Below are positions 51,162-60,401 of a DNA stretch of 64,000 bases, piece by piece (within the stretch, counting starts at the first letter, position 1; every line of letters begins with the position of its first letter). The stretch covers positions 3,499,381-3,563,380 of the forward strand of contig NZ_CP045994.1 in assembly GCF_016899425.1 (NCBI RefSeq), read 5' to 3'. Position numbers and translations under genes: made by a program. This stretch comes from Burkholderia sp. MS389. GTDB lineage: Bacteria; Pseudomonadota; Gammaproteobacteria; Burkholderiales; Burkholderiaceae. The notes under the pieces are model-generated. The model was not told the origin of the DNA, made no database searches, and saw only the letters and a list, made by a program, of their open reading frames with translations.

Positions 51162-51511
51162 CGTGATACTCCGTGAATGTGTAGGCTCGCGTCGCACTGC
51201 GCCCCGAGGCCGGCTGCCACCGGGCGGCCGACGCGGCCGGCCTGCGCCGGCCCGACCAGTATAGGCAGCGCGGTCGGCCGCGAATGCGGCGGCGCGCTTA
51301 TACCGCTCATCGCGCGGCATCGTGGCCGCGCGCCACGGCAGGTGCGCCGCGGGCAGCCTGCCATGCGCATGAAGCGATGCGCTAAGTCATTGAGCGGGCA
51401 CGGATTTTATCATGCCCCGGCGAATGCTGCCGGGCCCGCCGCTCACGACGCGCGATATCCACCACAAACGAAAAACCCCAAGAACCTTCCGATTCTTGGG
51501 GTTTTAAATGC
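51162..51511. other. gap between queC and tRNA-Phe
   Basis: 350 bases with no gene. It holds the tRNA-Phe terminator (51471-51505, minus strand) and, for queC, presumably a promoter that I cannot assign. Confidence 0.5.
51471..51505 (-). terminator. terminator of tRNA-Phe
   Basis: CCCCAAGAA (51476-51484) and TTCTTGGGG (51493-51501) around an 8-base loop. On the minus strand it follows the tRNA with a T-run; it is also usable on the plus strand. Confidence 0.85.
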
Positions 51512-51587
51512 TGGTGGCCTGGGACGGAATCGAACCATCGACACGCGGATTTTCAATCCGCTGCTCTACCAACTGAGCTACCGGGCC
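51512..51587 (-). tRNA. tRNA-Phe (GAA)
   Basis: A 76-base tRNA with D-stem GCTC/GAGC, anticodon stem GCGGA/TCCGC with loop TTGAAAA (anticodon GAA), T-loop TTCGATT and encoded CCA end. One acceptor-stem position is mismatched: C5 faces A68 (GGCCCGG against CCAGGCC). All other acceptor pairs are Watson-Crick. It is followed on the minus strand by a terminator. Confidence 0.95.
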
Positions 51588-51647
51588 AACGAAGAATGAA
51601 AGTATATCGAGCTATTCGGCCCCGAGCAAGTGCTTTCGCGAAATTTT

Positions 51648-52349
51648 TTACAGCGCGCCTTCCGACGGCTTCTTGCCGAGCTCGACGCCGAGTTGCTTCA
51701 GCTTGCGATACAGGTGCGTGCGCTCGAGGCCCGTCTTCTCCGCGACGCGCGTCATGCTGCCGTTCTCGCGCGCAAGGTGATATTCGAAGTACGCGCGCTC
51801 GAACGCATCGCGCGCCTCGCGCAACGGGATGTCGAACGGGATCGCGGCCGTCTGGCCCGCGAGGCCGAGCGCCGACGCCATGTCGTCGCCGAGCGTCGGC
51901 AGCGCCGCCGCGGACGCGACCGCCGCCGGCCCCGCGGCCTGCCCGCCGCCCGCCTTCGCCGCCGCGTTCGCGGACACCGGCGCTGCGCCGCGCGCAAGCC
52001 CGTGCTCGACCGACTTCAGCAGCTTCTGCAGCGCGATCGGTTTCTCGAGGAAATCGAGCGCGCCGATCTTCGTCGCCTCGACGGCCGTATCGATCGTCGC
52101 GTGCCCGGACATCATGATCACGGGCATCGTCAGCAGCCCCTGCGCCGCCCATTCCTTGAGCAGCGTGACGCCGTCGGTATCGGGCATCCAGATATCGAGC
52201 AGCACGAGATCGGGCGCCTGATTCAGCCGGTATTCCCGCGCGGCCTGCGCGTTCTCCGCCGCCTCGACGACATGTCCTTCATCGCTGAGGATCTCCGAGA
52301 GCAATTCCCGGATGCCCATTTCATCATCTACCACCAGGATGGTTGCCAT
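51648..52349 (-). CDS. NtrX-like response regulator lacking the AAA+ domain
   Basis: A 233-residue regulator. The receiver (residues 1-118) has D52 (LLDIWMPDTDG) and K103 (LEKPIAL). Next comes an Ala/Gly/Pro-rich linker (about 120-170), then a Fis-type helix-turn-helix at about 180-222 (MTRVAEKTGLERTHLYRKLKQLG), strikingly like the NtrX end. The sigma54-interacting AAA+ ATPase that separates them in NtrC/NtrX proteins (about 240 residues) is absent. The start ATG at 52349 immediately follows the kinase stop. It should act as a sigma54-independent regulator or a DNA-binding repressor. Confidence 0.9.
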   Translation of the reverse strand: MATILVVDDEMGIRELLSEILSDEGHVVEAAENAQAAREYRLNQAPDLVLLDIWMPDTDGVTLLKEWAAQGLLTMPVIMMSGHATIDTAVEATKIGALDFLEKPIALQKLLKSVEHGLARGAAPVSANAAAKAGGGQAAGPAAVASAAALPTLGDDMASALGLAGQTAAIPFDIPLREARDAFERAYFEYHLARENGSMTRVAEKTGLERTHLYRKLKQLGVELGKKPSEGAL

Positions 52350-54764
52350 TTACGCTGCCTTTGTCTGCTCACTTGCTTTTGTCTTGGCGGGAGTCGCCCC
52401 GTCCTGCGCACCGGGTTCGGCGCCTGGCGTATCGCTCGCCATCTGCAGGAACAGGATCGACACCTGCGCACCCTCGACGGTCTCGCCGTGCATGCGATTG
52501 CGCAGATCGATCCGCGCGCCGTGCTCGTCAACGATTTTCTTGACCGTGGCCAGCCCGAGCCCCGTGCCCTTCGCCTTCGTCGTCACGTAAGGCTCGAACG
52601 CGCGGGTCAGGATGCGTGCCGGAAAACCGGGCCCGTTGTCGGACACGGTCAGACGTACCGCGACGCGCGTTTTGCCCTCGGCGTCGGGGTCGCCATATTC
52701 TACTGTCTTGGTTTCGATCAACACACGCGGATGCGCGGACTCCGCAACCGAATCCTGCGCATTCTGCAGCAGGTTGTGAATCACCTGGCGCAATTGCGTC
52801 GCGTCGCCGCGAATCACCGGCAGCGACGGCGCGAGCTCGGCGACGATCGAGCTCTTGCCTTCGCCCACACCGTACAGCCCGAGCACCTCGCTCGCCAGTT
52901 CGTTCAACTGCAGGTTCGCGAGCACCGCCGGCGGCGTGCGCGCGTATTCGCGGAAATCGTCGACCATCCGCTTCATCGCGGCCACCTGGTTCACGATCAT
53001 CGTCGCGCCGCGCTTGAGCACGTCCGCGTCGGGCGGTGAGAGTTTGTCCGACAGCTTCATCTGCAGCCGCTCGGCCGACAGCTGGATCGGCGTCAGCGGA
53101 TTCTTGATCTCGTGCGCGAGCCGCCGCGCGACCTCGCCCCACGCAACCGAACGCTGCGCGGAAATCACGTCGGAGATGTCGTCGAACACGACGACGTAGC
53201 CGGACGTCTGCGGATCGTCGGCCTGCCCCTCGACCGTCGACACGAGCCGCGTGCCGCGCACGAGCAGCGTCAGCGGATCGGTTTCGCCCGGCACCTCGAT
53301 CGCGAACTGCTGCTGCCAGTGGCCGCGATCGCCGCTGCCGCCGTCGGACGCCGCCTCGCGATCGGCGAACGCCTTGCGCACCATCGCGCCGAACCCGGCG
53401 GCCACGCCGATCCGGTCGAGCGTCGTACCGATCAGCGAGTTGAACGGCTGCCGGAAGATCCGCTCGGCGCCGCGATTGGCCGTCGTCAGCCGGAACTGCC
53501 GGTCGAGCACGAACACGCCGGCCGTCAGGTTCGCGAGAATGCTCTCGAGATACGTCTTCGAATGCTCGAGCGCGATGCGGTTCTTCTCGACCGCGAGCCG
53601 CGCCTCCGACAACTGGCGCGTCATCGCGTTGAACGACTGCGTAAGGAAGCCGAGCTCGTCGCGCGTCTTGATCTCGCGCTTCGGCGTGTAGTCGCCTTCG
53701 GTGATCTCCTTCGTGCCCTGCGCGAGCAGGAACAGCGGCCGCGCGAGCTGCTGGCCGAGCGCGAGCGCGAGCATCATCGCGATGAAGGTCGCGAGAAACA
53801 GCGCGAGCGTCAGCGTGCCGATGTACATCTTGCGCAGGCCCGTGCGGCCGAGCGACTTTTCCTGGTACTCGCGGTACGCGCGCTGCACCGCGTCCGCATT
53901 GTGCGCGAGCCCGGGCGGCACCGGCTGCGTGAGCTGCAGGAACCGCTCCGCCGGCTGCAGCAGCGACGTCGTCGCATCGGGAATCGGCCGCACGACGCGC
54001 AGCCGCAGCGCGCCCTTCGCACCGTGCGCGCGCGGGTCGCCGTCGACTTCGCCCTCGATCGCCGCATACGCGCCGTGTTCGCGTGCCTGGCTCAGCATCA
54101 GCGGCGTCGGCAGGTCGTCCGGAATCAGCGCCGCGAAATTGCCCGACGCCTGCGCGACGATGTGCAGGTCGGGCGCGGCACCCGAGCCGCCGCGGCTCGG
54201 CTCGACGATCGTCGCGTCCTGCACGCCGAACTGGTCGCGCAGCCGCAGCAGCGTGAGCGTCGTGCCGTTCGTGTTCGCATCGACGCTCGCGAGCTGGTCG
54301 GACATCAGCCGCGCCTTCGTCTGCAGATCGGACAGCGACGCATCGAGCATCCCGCGGCCGAGGTTCAGGCCGGCCGTCAGCGCCGTCTCGACGTTCACGT
54401 CGAACCACGATTCGATACTGCGCGACACGAACTGGTACGACACGATGTAGATGATCCCGCCCGGCACCACACCGACGAGCGCGAAGAACACCGCGAGCTT
54501 CGCGAGCAGCCGCGTGCCGAACTTGCCCTTCCTCAGGCGCACGACGATCATCCCGATCAGCCCGAGCACCACGAGCAGGAACACGAGCGCGACGACGATG
54601 TTCGTCGCGTACAGCCACGAGTAGTAGCGGTCGAAGAATTCGGTGTTCGCGCTCGCGGCCGCGAGCAGCACGAGCAGCAGCAGCGCGGTCAGCGCGACCG
54701 TCGAGACGATCACGCGGATCAGGAGGCTCTTCCCGCTGGCCGCGCGGCGTACTTTATTTAGCAC
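52350..54764 (-). CDS. NtrY-like sensor histidine kinase
   Basis: An 804-residue membrane kinase. Several helices lie at about 15-36, 53-77, 88-110 and 330-352. A HAMP domain (about 350-405) precedes a PAS domain (LTAGVFVLDRQFRLTTANRGAERIF, from about 425), the H-box RRLAHEIKNPLTPIQL with H551, N-box HNLLQNAQDSV and G-boxes DNGPGFP and GTGLGLA. The architecture is NtrY: four membrane helices around a periplasmic sensor. NtrY senses nitrogen or redox cues in other bacteria. It pairs with the downstream regulator (abutting) and overlaps the preceding DUF4390 gene by 11 bases. Confidence 0.93.
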   Translation of the reverse strand: MLNKVRRAASGKSLLIRVIVSTVALTALLLLVLLAAASANTEFFDRYYSWLYATNIVVALVFLLVVLGLIGMIVVRLRKGKFGTRLLAKLAVFFALVGVVPGGIIYIVSYQFVSRSIESWFDVNVETALTAGLNLGRGMLDASLSDLQTKARLMSDQLASVDANTNGTTLTLLRLRDQFGVQDATIVEPSRGGSGAAPDLHIVAQASGNFAALIPDDLPTPLMLSQAREHGAYAAIEGEVDGDPRAHGAKGALRLRVVRPIPDATTSLLQPAERFLQLTQPVPPGLAHNADAVQRAYREYQEKSLGRTGLRKMYIGTLTLALFLATFIAMMLALALGQQLARPLFLLAQGTKEITEGDYTPKREIKTRDELGFLTQSFNAMTRQLSEARLAVEKNRIALEHSKTYLESILANLTAGVFVLDRQFRLTTANRGAERIFRQPFNSLIGTTLDRIGVAAGFGAMVRKAFADREAASDGGSGDRGHWQQQFAIEVPGETDPLTLLVRGTRLVSTVEGQADDPQTSGYVVVFDDISDVISAQRSVAWGEVARRLAHEIKNPLTPIQLSAERLQMKLSDKLSPPDADVLKRGATMIVNQVAAMKRMVDDFREYARTPPAVLANLQLNELASEVLGLYGVGEGKSSIVAELAPSLPVIRGDATQLRQVIHNLLQNAQDSVAESAHPRVLIETKTVEYGDPDAEGKTRVAVRLTVSDNGPGFPARILTRAFEPYVTTKAKGTGLGLATVKKIVDEHGARIDLRNRMHGETVEGAQVSILFLQMASDTPGAEPGAQDGATPAKTKASEQTKAA

Positions 54765-55344
54765 GTTCGGTCACCGTGAAGTTGAAGCGCTTCCAGTCCG
54801 ACCCGAGCGTCCAGTCGCGGTTGTTCACGGCATCGACCTGGAACGGCTTCGGCATCAGCGCCGTATCGAGCTGCATGCGCACCGACGCCGTGTAGGTTTC
54901 GCCCGCGCGCACCTGGTTGCGGTCGATCACGTGCCACGACGTGATGTGCCGGACCACCGCGAGCGCATCCTTCAGCGACGGAAAGCCGAGCTGCAGGCCG
55001 CCCGTCGACACGCGGTACTCGCGCGTGAGCGGCTGGAACGACAGGCGGATCGTCTGCGTGACCGCCACCGGCTGCTCGTCGAACCAGTACCAGCGCGCGC
55101 GGCTCAGCTCGAAGTCGGTCGTGAAGTAAAGCGGGATGCCCTTGTTGACGGCATCCTCGAGGTTCGGATTCAGCTCGAAGTCGAACCGTGCGTCGAGGCT
55201 CCAGCCGCTTCCGTCGGACTGGAGCGACGCGCGCTGCACGGCGATCGATTCGGCATGCGCCGGCCGGACGACGGCCAGACACAGCGTCAACGCGACCAGC
55301 AAGACGGCCGCGAGCCGAAAGGGAAAAAGGTGTTTGATCGTCAC
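54754..55344 (-). CDS. DUF4390 family periplasmic protein
   Basis: A 196-residue protein with a signal peptide ending at PAHA (about residue 31), followed by a beta-rich domain (LDARFDFELNPNLEDAVNKG, FTTDFELSRARWYWFDEQ). These match DUF4390, a family found beside ntrY-type kinase genes in betaproteobacteria. It overlaps rsmB by four bases (ATGA) and ntrY by 11, so it is part of the transcript and may be an accessory factor to the kinase's periplasmic sensor. Confidence 0.9.
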   Translation of the reverse strand: MTIKHLFPFRLAAVLLVALTLCLAVVRPAHAESIAVQRASLQSDGSGWSLDARFDFELNPNLEDAVNKGIPLYFTTDFELSRARWYWFDEQPVAVTQTIRLSFQPLTREYRVSTGGLQLGFPSLKDALAVVRHITSWHVIDRNQVRAGETYTASVRMQLDTALMPKPFQVDAVNNRDWTLGSDWKRFNFTVTERAK

Positions 55345-56732
55345 CGTTTCTGAAACCGCGCGTAGAAAAATCCGTCGTGATCGGTGTTCTGGTCGAGTGC
55401 GCCGGCGGCCGCCCGTCCCTGCACGCCGCCCGGCAGCAGTTGGCCGGGGGCGTCCAATCGTACCGCATCTTCACAGGCCGCTTCAAACCAGCGGGCCTGC
55501 CCTTCGCCTTCCTCGGGGAAGATCGAGCAGGTCACGTAAAGCAGTTCGCCGCCCGGTTTCACGAGCGGCCACAGCGCGGACAGGATGCGCCGCTGCTCCG
55601 CGACCAGCGCCGGGATGTCGGCCTCGCGGCGCAGCCAGCGGATGTCGGGGTGCCGCCGCACGATGCCGGACGCCGAGCACGGCACGTCGGCCAGGATGCG
55701 ATCGAACGGACGCCCGTCGTACCACGCGTCCGGCGCGCCGGCGTCGCCGACGCACACGTTCGCGGCGAGCGACAGGCGCACGAGATTCTCGCCGATCCGC
55801 GCGGCGCGCGTCGCGTCGCTTTCGAGCGCCACGACGTCCGCATCGGCGAGTTCGAGAATATGGCCCGTCTTGCCGCCGGGCGCCGCGCACGCATCGAGCA
55901 CGCGCATGCCGTCGCGCGCGCCGAGCCATTCGGCCGCGAGCTGCGCGCCGGCGTCCTGCACCGACACCACGCCGTCGGCGAAGCCCGGAATGCGTTCGAC
56001 CGGCAGCGCCGACGCGAGTCGCACCGCATGCCGGCCGATTGCGGTCGCTTCGATTCCATTCGCGCGCAGCGTGTCGAGATACGCGTCGACGCTCACGCGG
56101 CGCGCATTCACGCGCAGCGTCAGCGGCCCCTGACGCTCGCCGGCCGCGAGAATCGCCTGCCACGCGTCGGGCCATGCACGCTTCACCGCATCGACCCACC
56201 ACGCGCGGTAGTTCCAGCGCGCGACCGGGTCGTCCTGCATCGCGGCGACGAGTGCGTCGCGCTCGCGCAGGAAACGGCGCAGCACCGCGTTGACCATCCC
56301 CTTCGCGAACGCGAATTCGCGCCGCGCGCCGATGACGGTGACGGCCTGGTCGACCACCGTGAACGCCGGGTACGCGGCCTCGTCCGCCGGGTCGAGCAGC
56401 AGCGCGAACGCACCGGCGAGCACCGCGTGCACGTGCGCGGGCGGCGCCTTGCTGACGAACTTGCCGATCAGCCAGTCCGCGCTGCCGAGGCGGCGCATCG
56501 TCCGATAGGCGACGTCCTGCGTCGCGCCGCGCGCGAGCGGCTGCGCACCGGATGGCATCTGCGCGAATACCGCCGACAATGCCGCCGGCAACGCGGTGCC
56601 GCGTCGCACCGCATCGACCGCCTGCGCGGCCGCGTCGAGCGCGAAGCCGAGCGAATCGGGCGCCAGGTGCAGCGCAGCCAGGCGCGCCGGGCGGCCGGAG
56701 GAAGTCGAAGCGGAAGAACGGGGTCGTGTCAT
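55341..56732 (-). CDS. rsmB: 16S rRNA (cytosine967-C5)-methyltransferase
   Basis: A 463-residue enzyme. An N-terminal NusB-like domain (about residues 40-170) is followed by the Rossmann domain: ACAAPGGKTGHIL (SAM loop), DVPCSASGIVRRHPDI (motif IV Cys) and VTCSIFPEEGEGQ (motif VI catalytic Cys). This is the RsmB layout. The start at 56732 (MTRPRSSASTSSG) is chosen; the frame stays open through the htpX region but that is a shadow. It heads the rsmB-DUF4390-ntrY-regulator operon. Confidence 0.95.
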   Translation of the reverse strand: MTRPRSSASTSSGRPARLAALHLAPDSLGFALDAAAQAVDAVRRGTALPAALSAVFAQMPSGAQPLARGATQDVAYRTMRRLGSADWLIGKFVSKAPPAHVHAVLAGAFALLLDPADEAAYPAFTVVDQAVTVIGARREFAFAKGMVNAVLRRFLRERDALVAAMQDDPVARWNYRAWWVDAVKRAWPDAWQAILAAGERQGPLTLRVNARRVSVDAYLDTLRANGIEATAIGRHAVRLASALPVERIPGFADGVVSVQDAGAQLAAEWLGARDGMRVLDACAAPGGKTGHILELADADVVALESDATRAARIGENLVRLSLAANVCVGDAGAPDAWYDGRPFDRILADVPCSASGIVRRHPDIRWLRREADIPALVAEQRRILSALWPLVKPGGELLYVTCSIFPEEGEGQARWFEAACEDAVRLDAPGQLLPGGVQGRAAAGALDQNTDHDGFFYARFQKR

Positions 56733-56884
56733 CGGTGCGGAATCGGCAAACAAGCGCGGCAAACAGGCGCGAGCAATCGGGTGCGGCAAACGGCGGGATC
56801 GCAACCGCCAGTTGGCCCGGCGATCCCAAACCGCGCATTGTAGCGTGCGGCCATGCTGCCCCTTTGGCCCCTTTACGGCGCGCA

Positions 56885-56920
56885 CAAATGAAACACCCCG
56901 CAGCGCGAAGCATGCGGGGT
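56885..56920 (-). terminator. terminator of htpX
   Basis: On the minus strand ACCCCGC / GCGGGGT with a 12-base loop and a following T-rich stretch. A second longer GC hairpin (about 56929-56959) lies directly after the htpX stop. Confidence 0.6.
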
Positions 56921-56965
56921 GGCGAAGCGACCCCGCGCGGCAACGGCCGCGCGGGTCGCCAAGCG

Positions 56966-57823
56966 TCACTCGAAGCGGCCGGTGCGCGCCATCTCCATCA
57001 GGCGCGCGATGCGCTCCTCGGTGGCCGGGTGCGTCGAGAACAGGTTCTGCAGACCGCCGCCGTGCAGCGGATTCATGATCATCATCTGCGCGGTGGCCGG
57101 ATGCGCTTCGGCCGCCTGGAACGGGATGCCCGCCGCATAGCGATGGATCTTGTCGAGCGCGGTGGCGAGCGACTGCGGATCGCCGGAAATCTGCGCGCCG
57201 CCGCGGTCGGCCTCGAACTCGCGGGCCCGCGAAATCGCCATCTGGATGAGCGCGCCGGCGATCGGCGCGAGCAGCGCGACCGCGATACCGGCGATCGGGT
57301 TGGCCGGCCGGCCGTTCTCGTCGCGCCCGCCAAAGAACATCGCGAAGTTCGCGAGCGCCGAGATCGCGCCCGCCATCGTCGCGGTGATCGTCGAGATCAG
57401 GATGTCGCGGTGCTTCACGTGCGCGAGCTCGTGCGCCATCACGCCGCGCATCTCGCGCTCCGACAGCACGCGCAGGATGCCCGTCGTCGCGGCGACCGCC
57501 GCGTGCTCCGGGTTGCGGCCCGTCGCGAACGCGTTCGGCGCATCCTCGTTGATCAGGTAGACGCGCGGCATCGGCAGGTTCGCGCGCGTGGCCAGCTCGC
57601 GCACCATCCGGTAGAACTGCGGCGCCGTGTTCTCGTCGACTTCCTGCGCGTTGTACATGCGCAGCACCATCTTGTCCGAGAACCAGTACGAGAAGAAATT
57701 CATGCCGAGCGCGAACAGCAGCGCGATCGTCATGCCGCGCGAGCCGCCGATCATCCCGCCGATCACGATGAACAGGGCCGTGATCGCGGCCATCAGCATC
57801 GCCGTTTTGACCCAATTGAACAT
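56966..57823 (-). CDS. htpX: membrane zinc metalloprotease HtpX
   Basis: A 285-residue M48 protease of the inner membrane that degrades damaged membrane proteins. Two N-terminal helices (about 5-27 and 30-49), HExxH at 131-135 (HELAH) and the third ligand E202 ([12 protein letters not shown]) are intact. The ATG at 57823 (MFNWVKTAM) has AAGGAG 6-10 bases upstream; a GTG two codons earlier would sit inside the ribosome-binding site. In contrast to the protein at 32150, all catalytic residues are present. Confidence 0.96.
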   Translation of the reverse strand: MFNWVKTAMLMAAITALFIVIGGMIGGSRGMTIALLFALGMNFFSYWFSDKMVLRMYNAQEVDENTAPQFYRMVRELATRANLPMPRVYLINEDAPNAFATGRNPEHAAVAATTGILRVLSEREMRGVMAHELAHVKHRDILISTITATMAGAISALANFAMFFGGRDENGRPANPIAGIAVALLAPIAGALIQMAISRAREFEADRGGAQISGDPQSLATALDKIHRYAAGIPFQAAEAHPATAQMMIMNPLHGGGLQNLFSTHPATEERIARLMEMARTGRFE

Positions 57824-57923
57824 ACCCACTCCTTATCCGTCAGGGGACCCGCCGCGCATCACAGCGCACGGCGGAAAATTGTAAGTGATTTGTTAGATAA
57901 GGTCTTGCCGGAAAAATTCAATC

Positions 57924-58565
57924 TCAGCGTTGCGAAGCGGCGAGACGAAGGCCGAGCCCGACGAAAGCGCTGCCGACCGTGCGGTCGAGCCACTTCCTGA
58001 CGCCCGGCTTGCCGGAAAAGCGCTGCGTGACGCTGCCCGCCACCCACGCGACCACGCTCGTCCAGACCGTGCTCATCGCGACGAACACCGCGCCGAGGGT
58101 CAGGAACGCCCAGGCCTTGTGCGGGCTGTCGGCCGATACGAACTGCGGAAAGAACGACACGAAGAACAGCACGACCTTCGGATTCAGCACGTTGGTCCAG
58201 AAACCCTGCATGAACAGCTGGCGCAGCGGCTTGGCGGCCGCGGCCTGCGCGGCTTCGGCGCCCGACGGCGTGGCGGCCTGCTTCGCGATGATCATCCGCA
58301 CGCCGAGATAAATCAGGTACGCGGCGCCGACCAGCTTGATCACCGTGAACGCGGTTGCCGACGCGGCCAGCAGCGCGGTCAGGCCGAACGCGCAGGCGAG
58401 CGCATGGACGCAGCAGCCGGCCGAAATGCCGAACGCCGACATCAGCCCCGCGCCGCGCCCCTGCGCGACGCTGCGGCCGACGATGTAGGCCGTATCGGGA
58501 CCGGGCGTGATGTTCAGCAGGAAAACCGCGAACACGAAGAAGCCGAAATGGGTGATGCCGAACAT
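57924..58565 (-). CDS. LysE/RhtB-family amino-acid exporter
   Basis: A 213-residue transporter with about six helices. The N-terminal NITPGPDTAYIVGRSVAQGRG and the middle NPKVVLFFVSFFPQF are diagnostic of the LysE superfamily (RhtB branch). It exports amino acids or related metabolites; the substrate is not visible. It is a single gene between fmt and htpX on the same strand, with gaps of about 100-120 bases on both sides. Confidence 0.9.
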   Translation of the reverse strand: MFGITHFGFFVFAVFLLNITPGPDTAYIVGRSVAQGRGAGLMSAFGISAGCCVHALACAFGLTALLAASATAFTVIKLVGAAYLIYLGVRMIIAKQAATPSGAEAAQAAAAKPLRQLFMQGFWTNVLNPKVVLFFVSFFPQFVSADSPHKAWAFLTLGAVFVAMSTVWTSVVAWVAGSVTQRFSGKPGVRKWLDRTVGSAFVGLGLRLAASQR

Positions 58566-58685
58566 GAAAACCTCGAAACCGGAGAGCGCAGGGAAATTCT
58601 ACGCGCGCCTGCCGCCCCGCGCGACTCGGCCGTCCGGCCAGTTGCGCCGGGCCGGCGGACCGGGTCGAATGACGCTCGGGCCGTG

Positions 58686-59678
58686 TCAGTCCACGTCGGG
58701 CAGCGCGAACCGCTGGCCGGCGGCGAGCGGCGAACCGGCGAGGAATTCTCGCGCGGGCAGCCGCTTGCCGCCCGGTTTCTGCAACTGGGTCACGCGCAGC
58801 GCGCCGCTGCCGCATGCGACCACCACGCCTTCCGGCGCGGCTTCGACGATCGTGCCGGGCGCCGCGTCGGCAATCGTGGCCGGCGCAGCCACGGGCTCGG
58901 CCGCCCACAGCTTGATGGCCGCGCCGTCGAGCGTCGCGACGCCGCCCGGGAACGGATCGAACGCACGCACCTGACGCGCGAGCACGTCGGCCGGCTTGCG
59001 CCAGTCGAGCGCCGCTTCGTGCTTGCCGATCTTTTCCGCGTAGGTCACGCCGTCGGCCGGCTGCGGCGTCGCCGGCAGCGTGCCGTCGCGCTCGAGCCGC
59101 ACGAGCGCGTCGACGATCAGCCGCGCGCCGTCGGCGGCGAGCCGGTCGTGCAGCGTCGCGGTCGTATCGTCGGGCGCGATCGCGAGGCGCGCCTCCTCGA
59201 TCATCGCGCCGGTGTCGAGGCCAACGTCCATCTGCATCAGCGTAACGCCCGTCTCGGCGTCGCCGGCCTCGATCGCACGATGGATCGGCGCGGCGCCGCG
59301 CCAGCGCGGCAGCAGCGACGCGTGGATGTTGATGCAGCCGGCGCGCGGGATGTCGAGCACTTCCTGCGGCAGCAGCAGGCCGTACGCGGCCACCACCATC
59401 ACGTCGTGCGGCGTCGTGCGCAGCAGCTCGATCGCGTCGGCCGCCTCCGCCGGGTACTTGCCCGCGCGGCGCAGCGACGGCGGCTGCGCGACGGTCATCC
59501 CGTGCTCGACGGCGTAGCGCTTCACCGCGCTCGCCTGGAGTTTCATCCCGCGCCCGGCCGGGCGATCGGGCTGGGTGAGCACGAGCGGCACCGGGAAACC
59601 GGCCTCGTGGATCGCGGCAAGAGCGGCCGCGGCGAATTCCGGCGTACCGGCAAAAATCACGCGCAACGTATGGGTCAT
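58686..59678 (-). CDS. fmt: methionyl-tRNA formyltransferase
   Basis: A 330-residue enzyme formylating Met-tRNA(fMet). The N-terminal [12 protein letters not shown] and the catalytic block [21 protein letters not shown] (Asn, His) with DVGLDTG are clear, and the C-terminal OB-like domain (about 210-330) is present. The start [11 protein letters not shown] is standard. It lies 34 bases after def, the usual pairing. Confidence 0.96.
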   Translation of the reverse strand: MTHTLRVIFAGTPEFAAAALAAIHEAGFPVPLVLTQPDRPAGRGMKLQASAVKRYAVEHGMTVAQPPSLRRAGKYPAEAADAIELLRTTPHDVMVVAAYGLLLPQEVLDIPRAGCINIHASLLPRWRGAAPIHRAIEAGDAETGVTLMQMDVGLDTGAMIEEARLAIAPDDTTATLHDRLAADGARLIVDALVRLERDGTLPATPQPADGVTYAEKIGKHEAALDWRKPADVLARQVRAFDPFPGGVATLDGAAIKLWAAEPVAAPATIADAAPGTIVEAAPEGVVVACGSGALRVTQLQKPGGKRLPAREFLAGSPLAAGQRFALPDVD

Positions 59679-59712
59679 GACAGCGTTCGGGGTCGGGCTG
59701 GGCGCACGCGCA

Positions 59713-60216
59713 TCACATCGCGCGTTCGAGTTTCTTCATCTTCGTCTTGATACGCGTCTGCTTGAGCGGCGACAGGTATTCGACGAACACGCGGCCCATC
59801 AGGTGATCCATCTCGTGCTGGACGCACACCGCGAGCAACCCTTCGCAGTCGAGCTCGAACGTCTCGCCCTGCTCGTTGAGCGCGCGCACGCGCACGTGGT
59901 CGGGACGTTCGACTTCGTCGTAGATGCCGGGCACCGACAAACAGCCTTCCTCGTAGGTCTGCTTCGCGTCGCTCGACCACACGATTTCCGGGTTGATGAA
60001 CGCGCGCAGCTCGTTCTTCTCCTCGGAGACGTCGATCACGATCACGCGCTCGTGCACGTCGACCTGGGTGGCCGCCAGGCCGATGCCGGGCGCCGCGTAC
60101 ATGGTCTCGGCCATGTCGGCGACGAGCTTGCGGATCCGGTCGTCGACCTTGTCGACGGGCTTCGCGACCTTGTGCAGCCGCTTGTCGGGGTAATGAAGAA
60201 TATTGAGCAAAGCCAT
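59713..60216 (-). CDS. def: peptide deformylase
   Basis: A 167-residue enzyme removing the formyl group from nascent proteins. The three motifs are [16 protein letters not shown] (metal Cys) and QHEMDHLMG (HExxH). The start [14 protein letters not shown] at 60216 is standard, and the longer frame upstream is not. It is first of the def-fmt pair and diverges from dprA. Confidence 0.97.
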   Translation of the reverse strand: MALLNILHYPDKRLHKVAKPVDKVDDRIRKLVADMAETMYAAPGIGLAATQVDVHERVIVIDVSEEKNELRAFINPEIVWSSDAKQTYEEGCLSVPGIYDEVERPDHVRVRALNEQGETFELDCEGLLAVCVQHEMDHLMGRVFVEYLSPLKQTRIKTKMKKLERAM

Positions 60217-60401
60217 GGTGTTCGGTATTCGGTGGAGCGGCGCGCCGCATCGGCCATCCGGCCGGCTGGCGCCGCCGCCGGGATGCAATGAAGATGAGGC
60301 GGATGCGTGGCATATCAATGCCGCGGATCGCGCCTCCTGCAATCGGCCGGGCGCCTGCGCGCACGGCCCTGTCGAGTATTTCGGATGATGAAAATTTTAT
60401 C

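Noticed and set aside
51162..51300. preQ1 riboswitch upstream of queC
   Set aside because: No preQ1-I or preQ1-II pattern was found on the minus strand.
55341..57815. rsmB frame extended upstream into htpX
   Set aside because: The extension is antisense-like, and the real N-terminus starts at 56732 with htpX complete in another frame.
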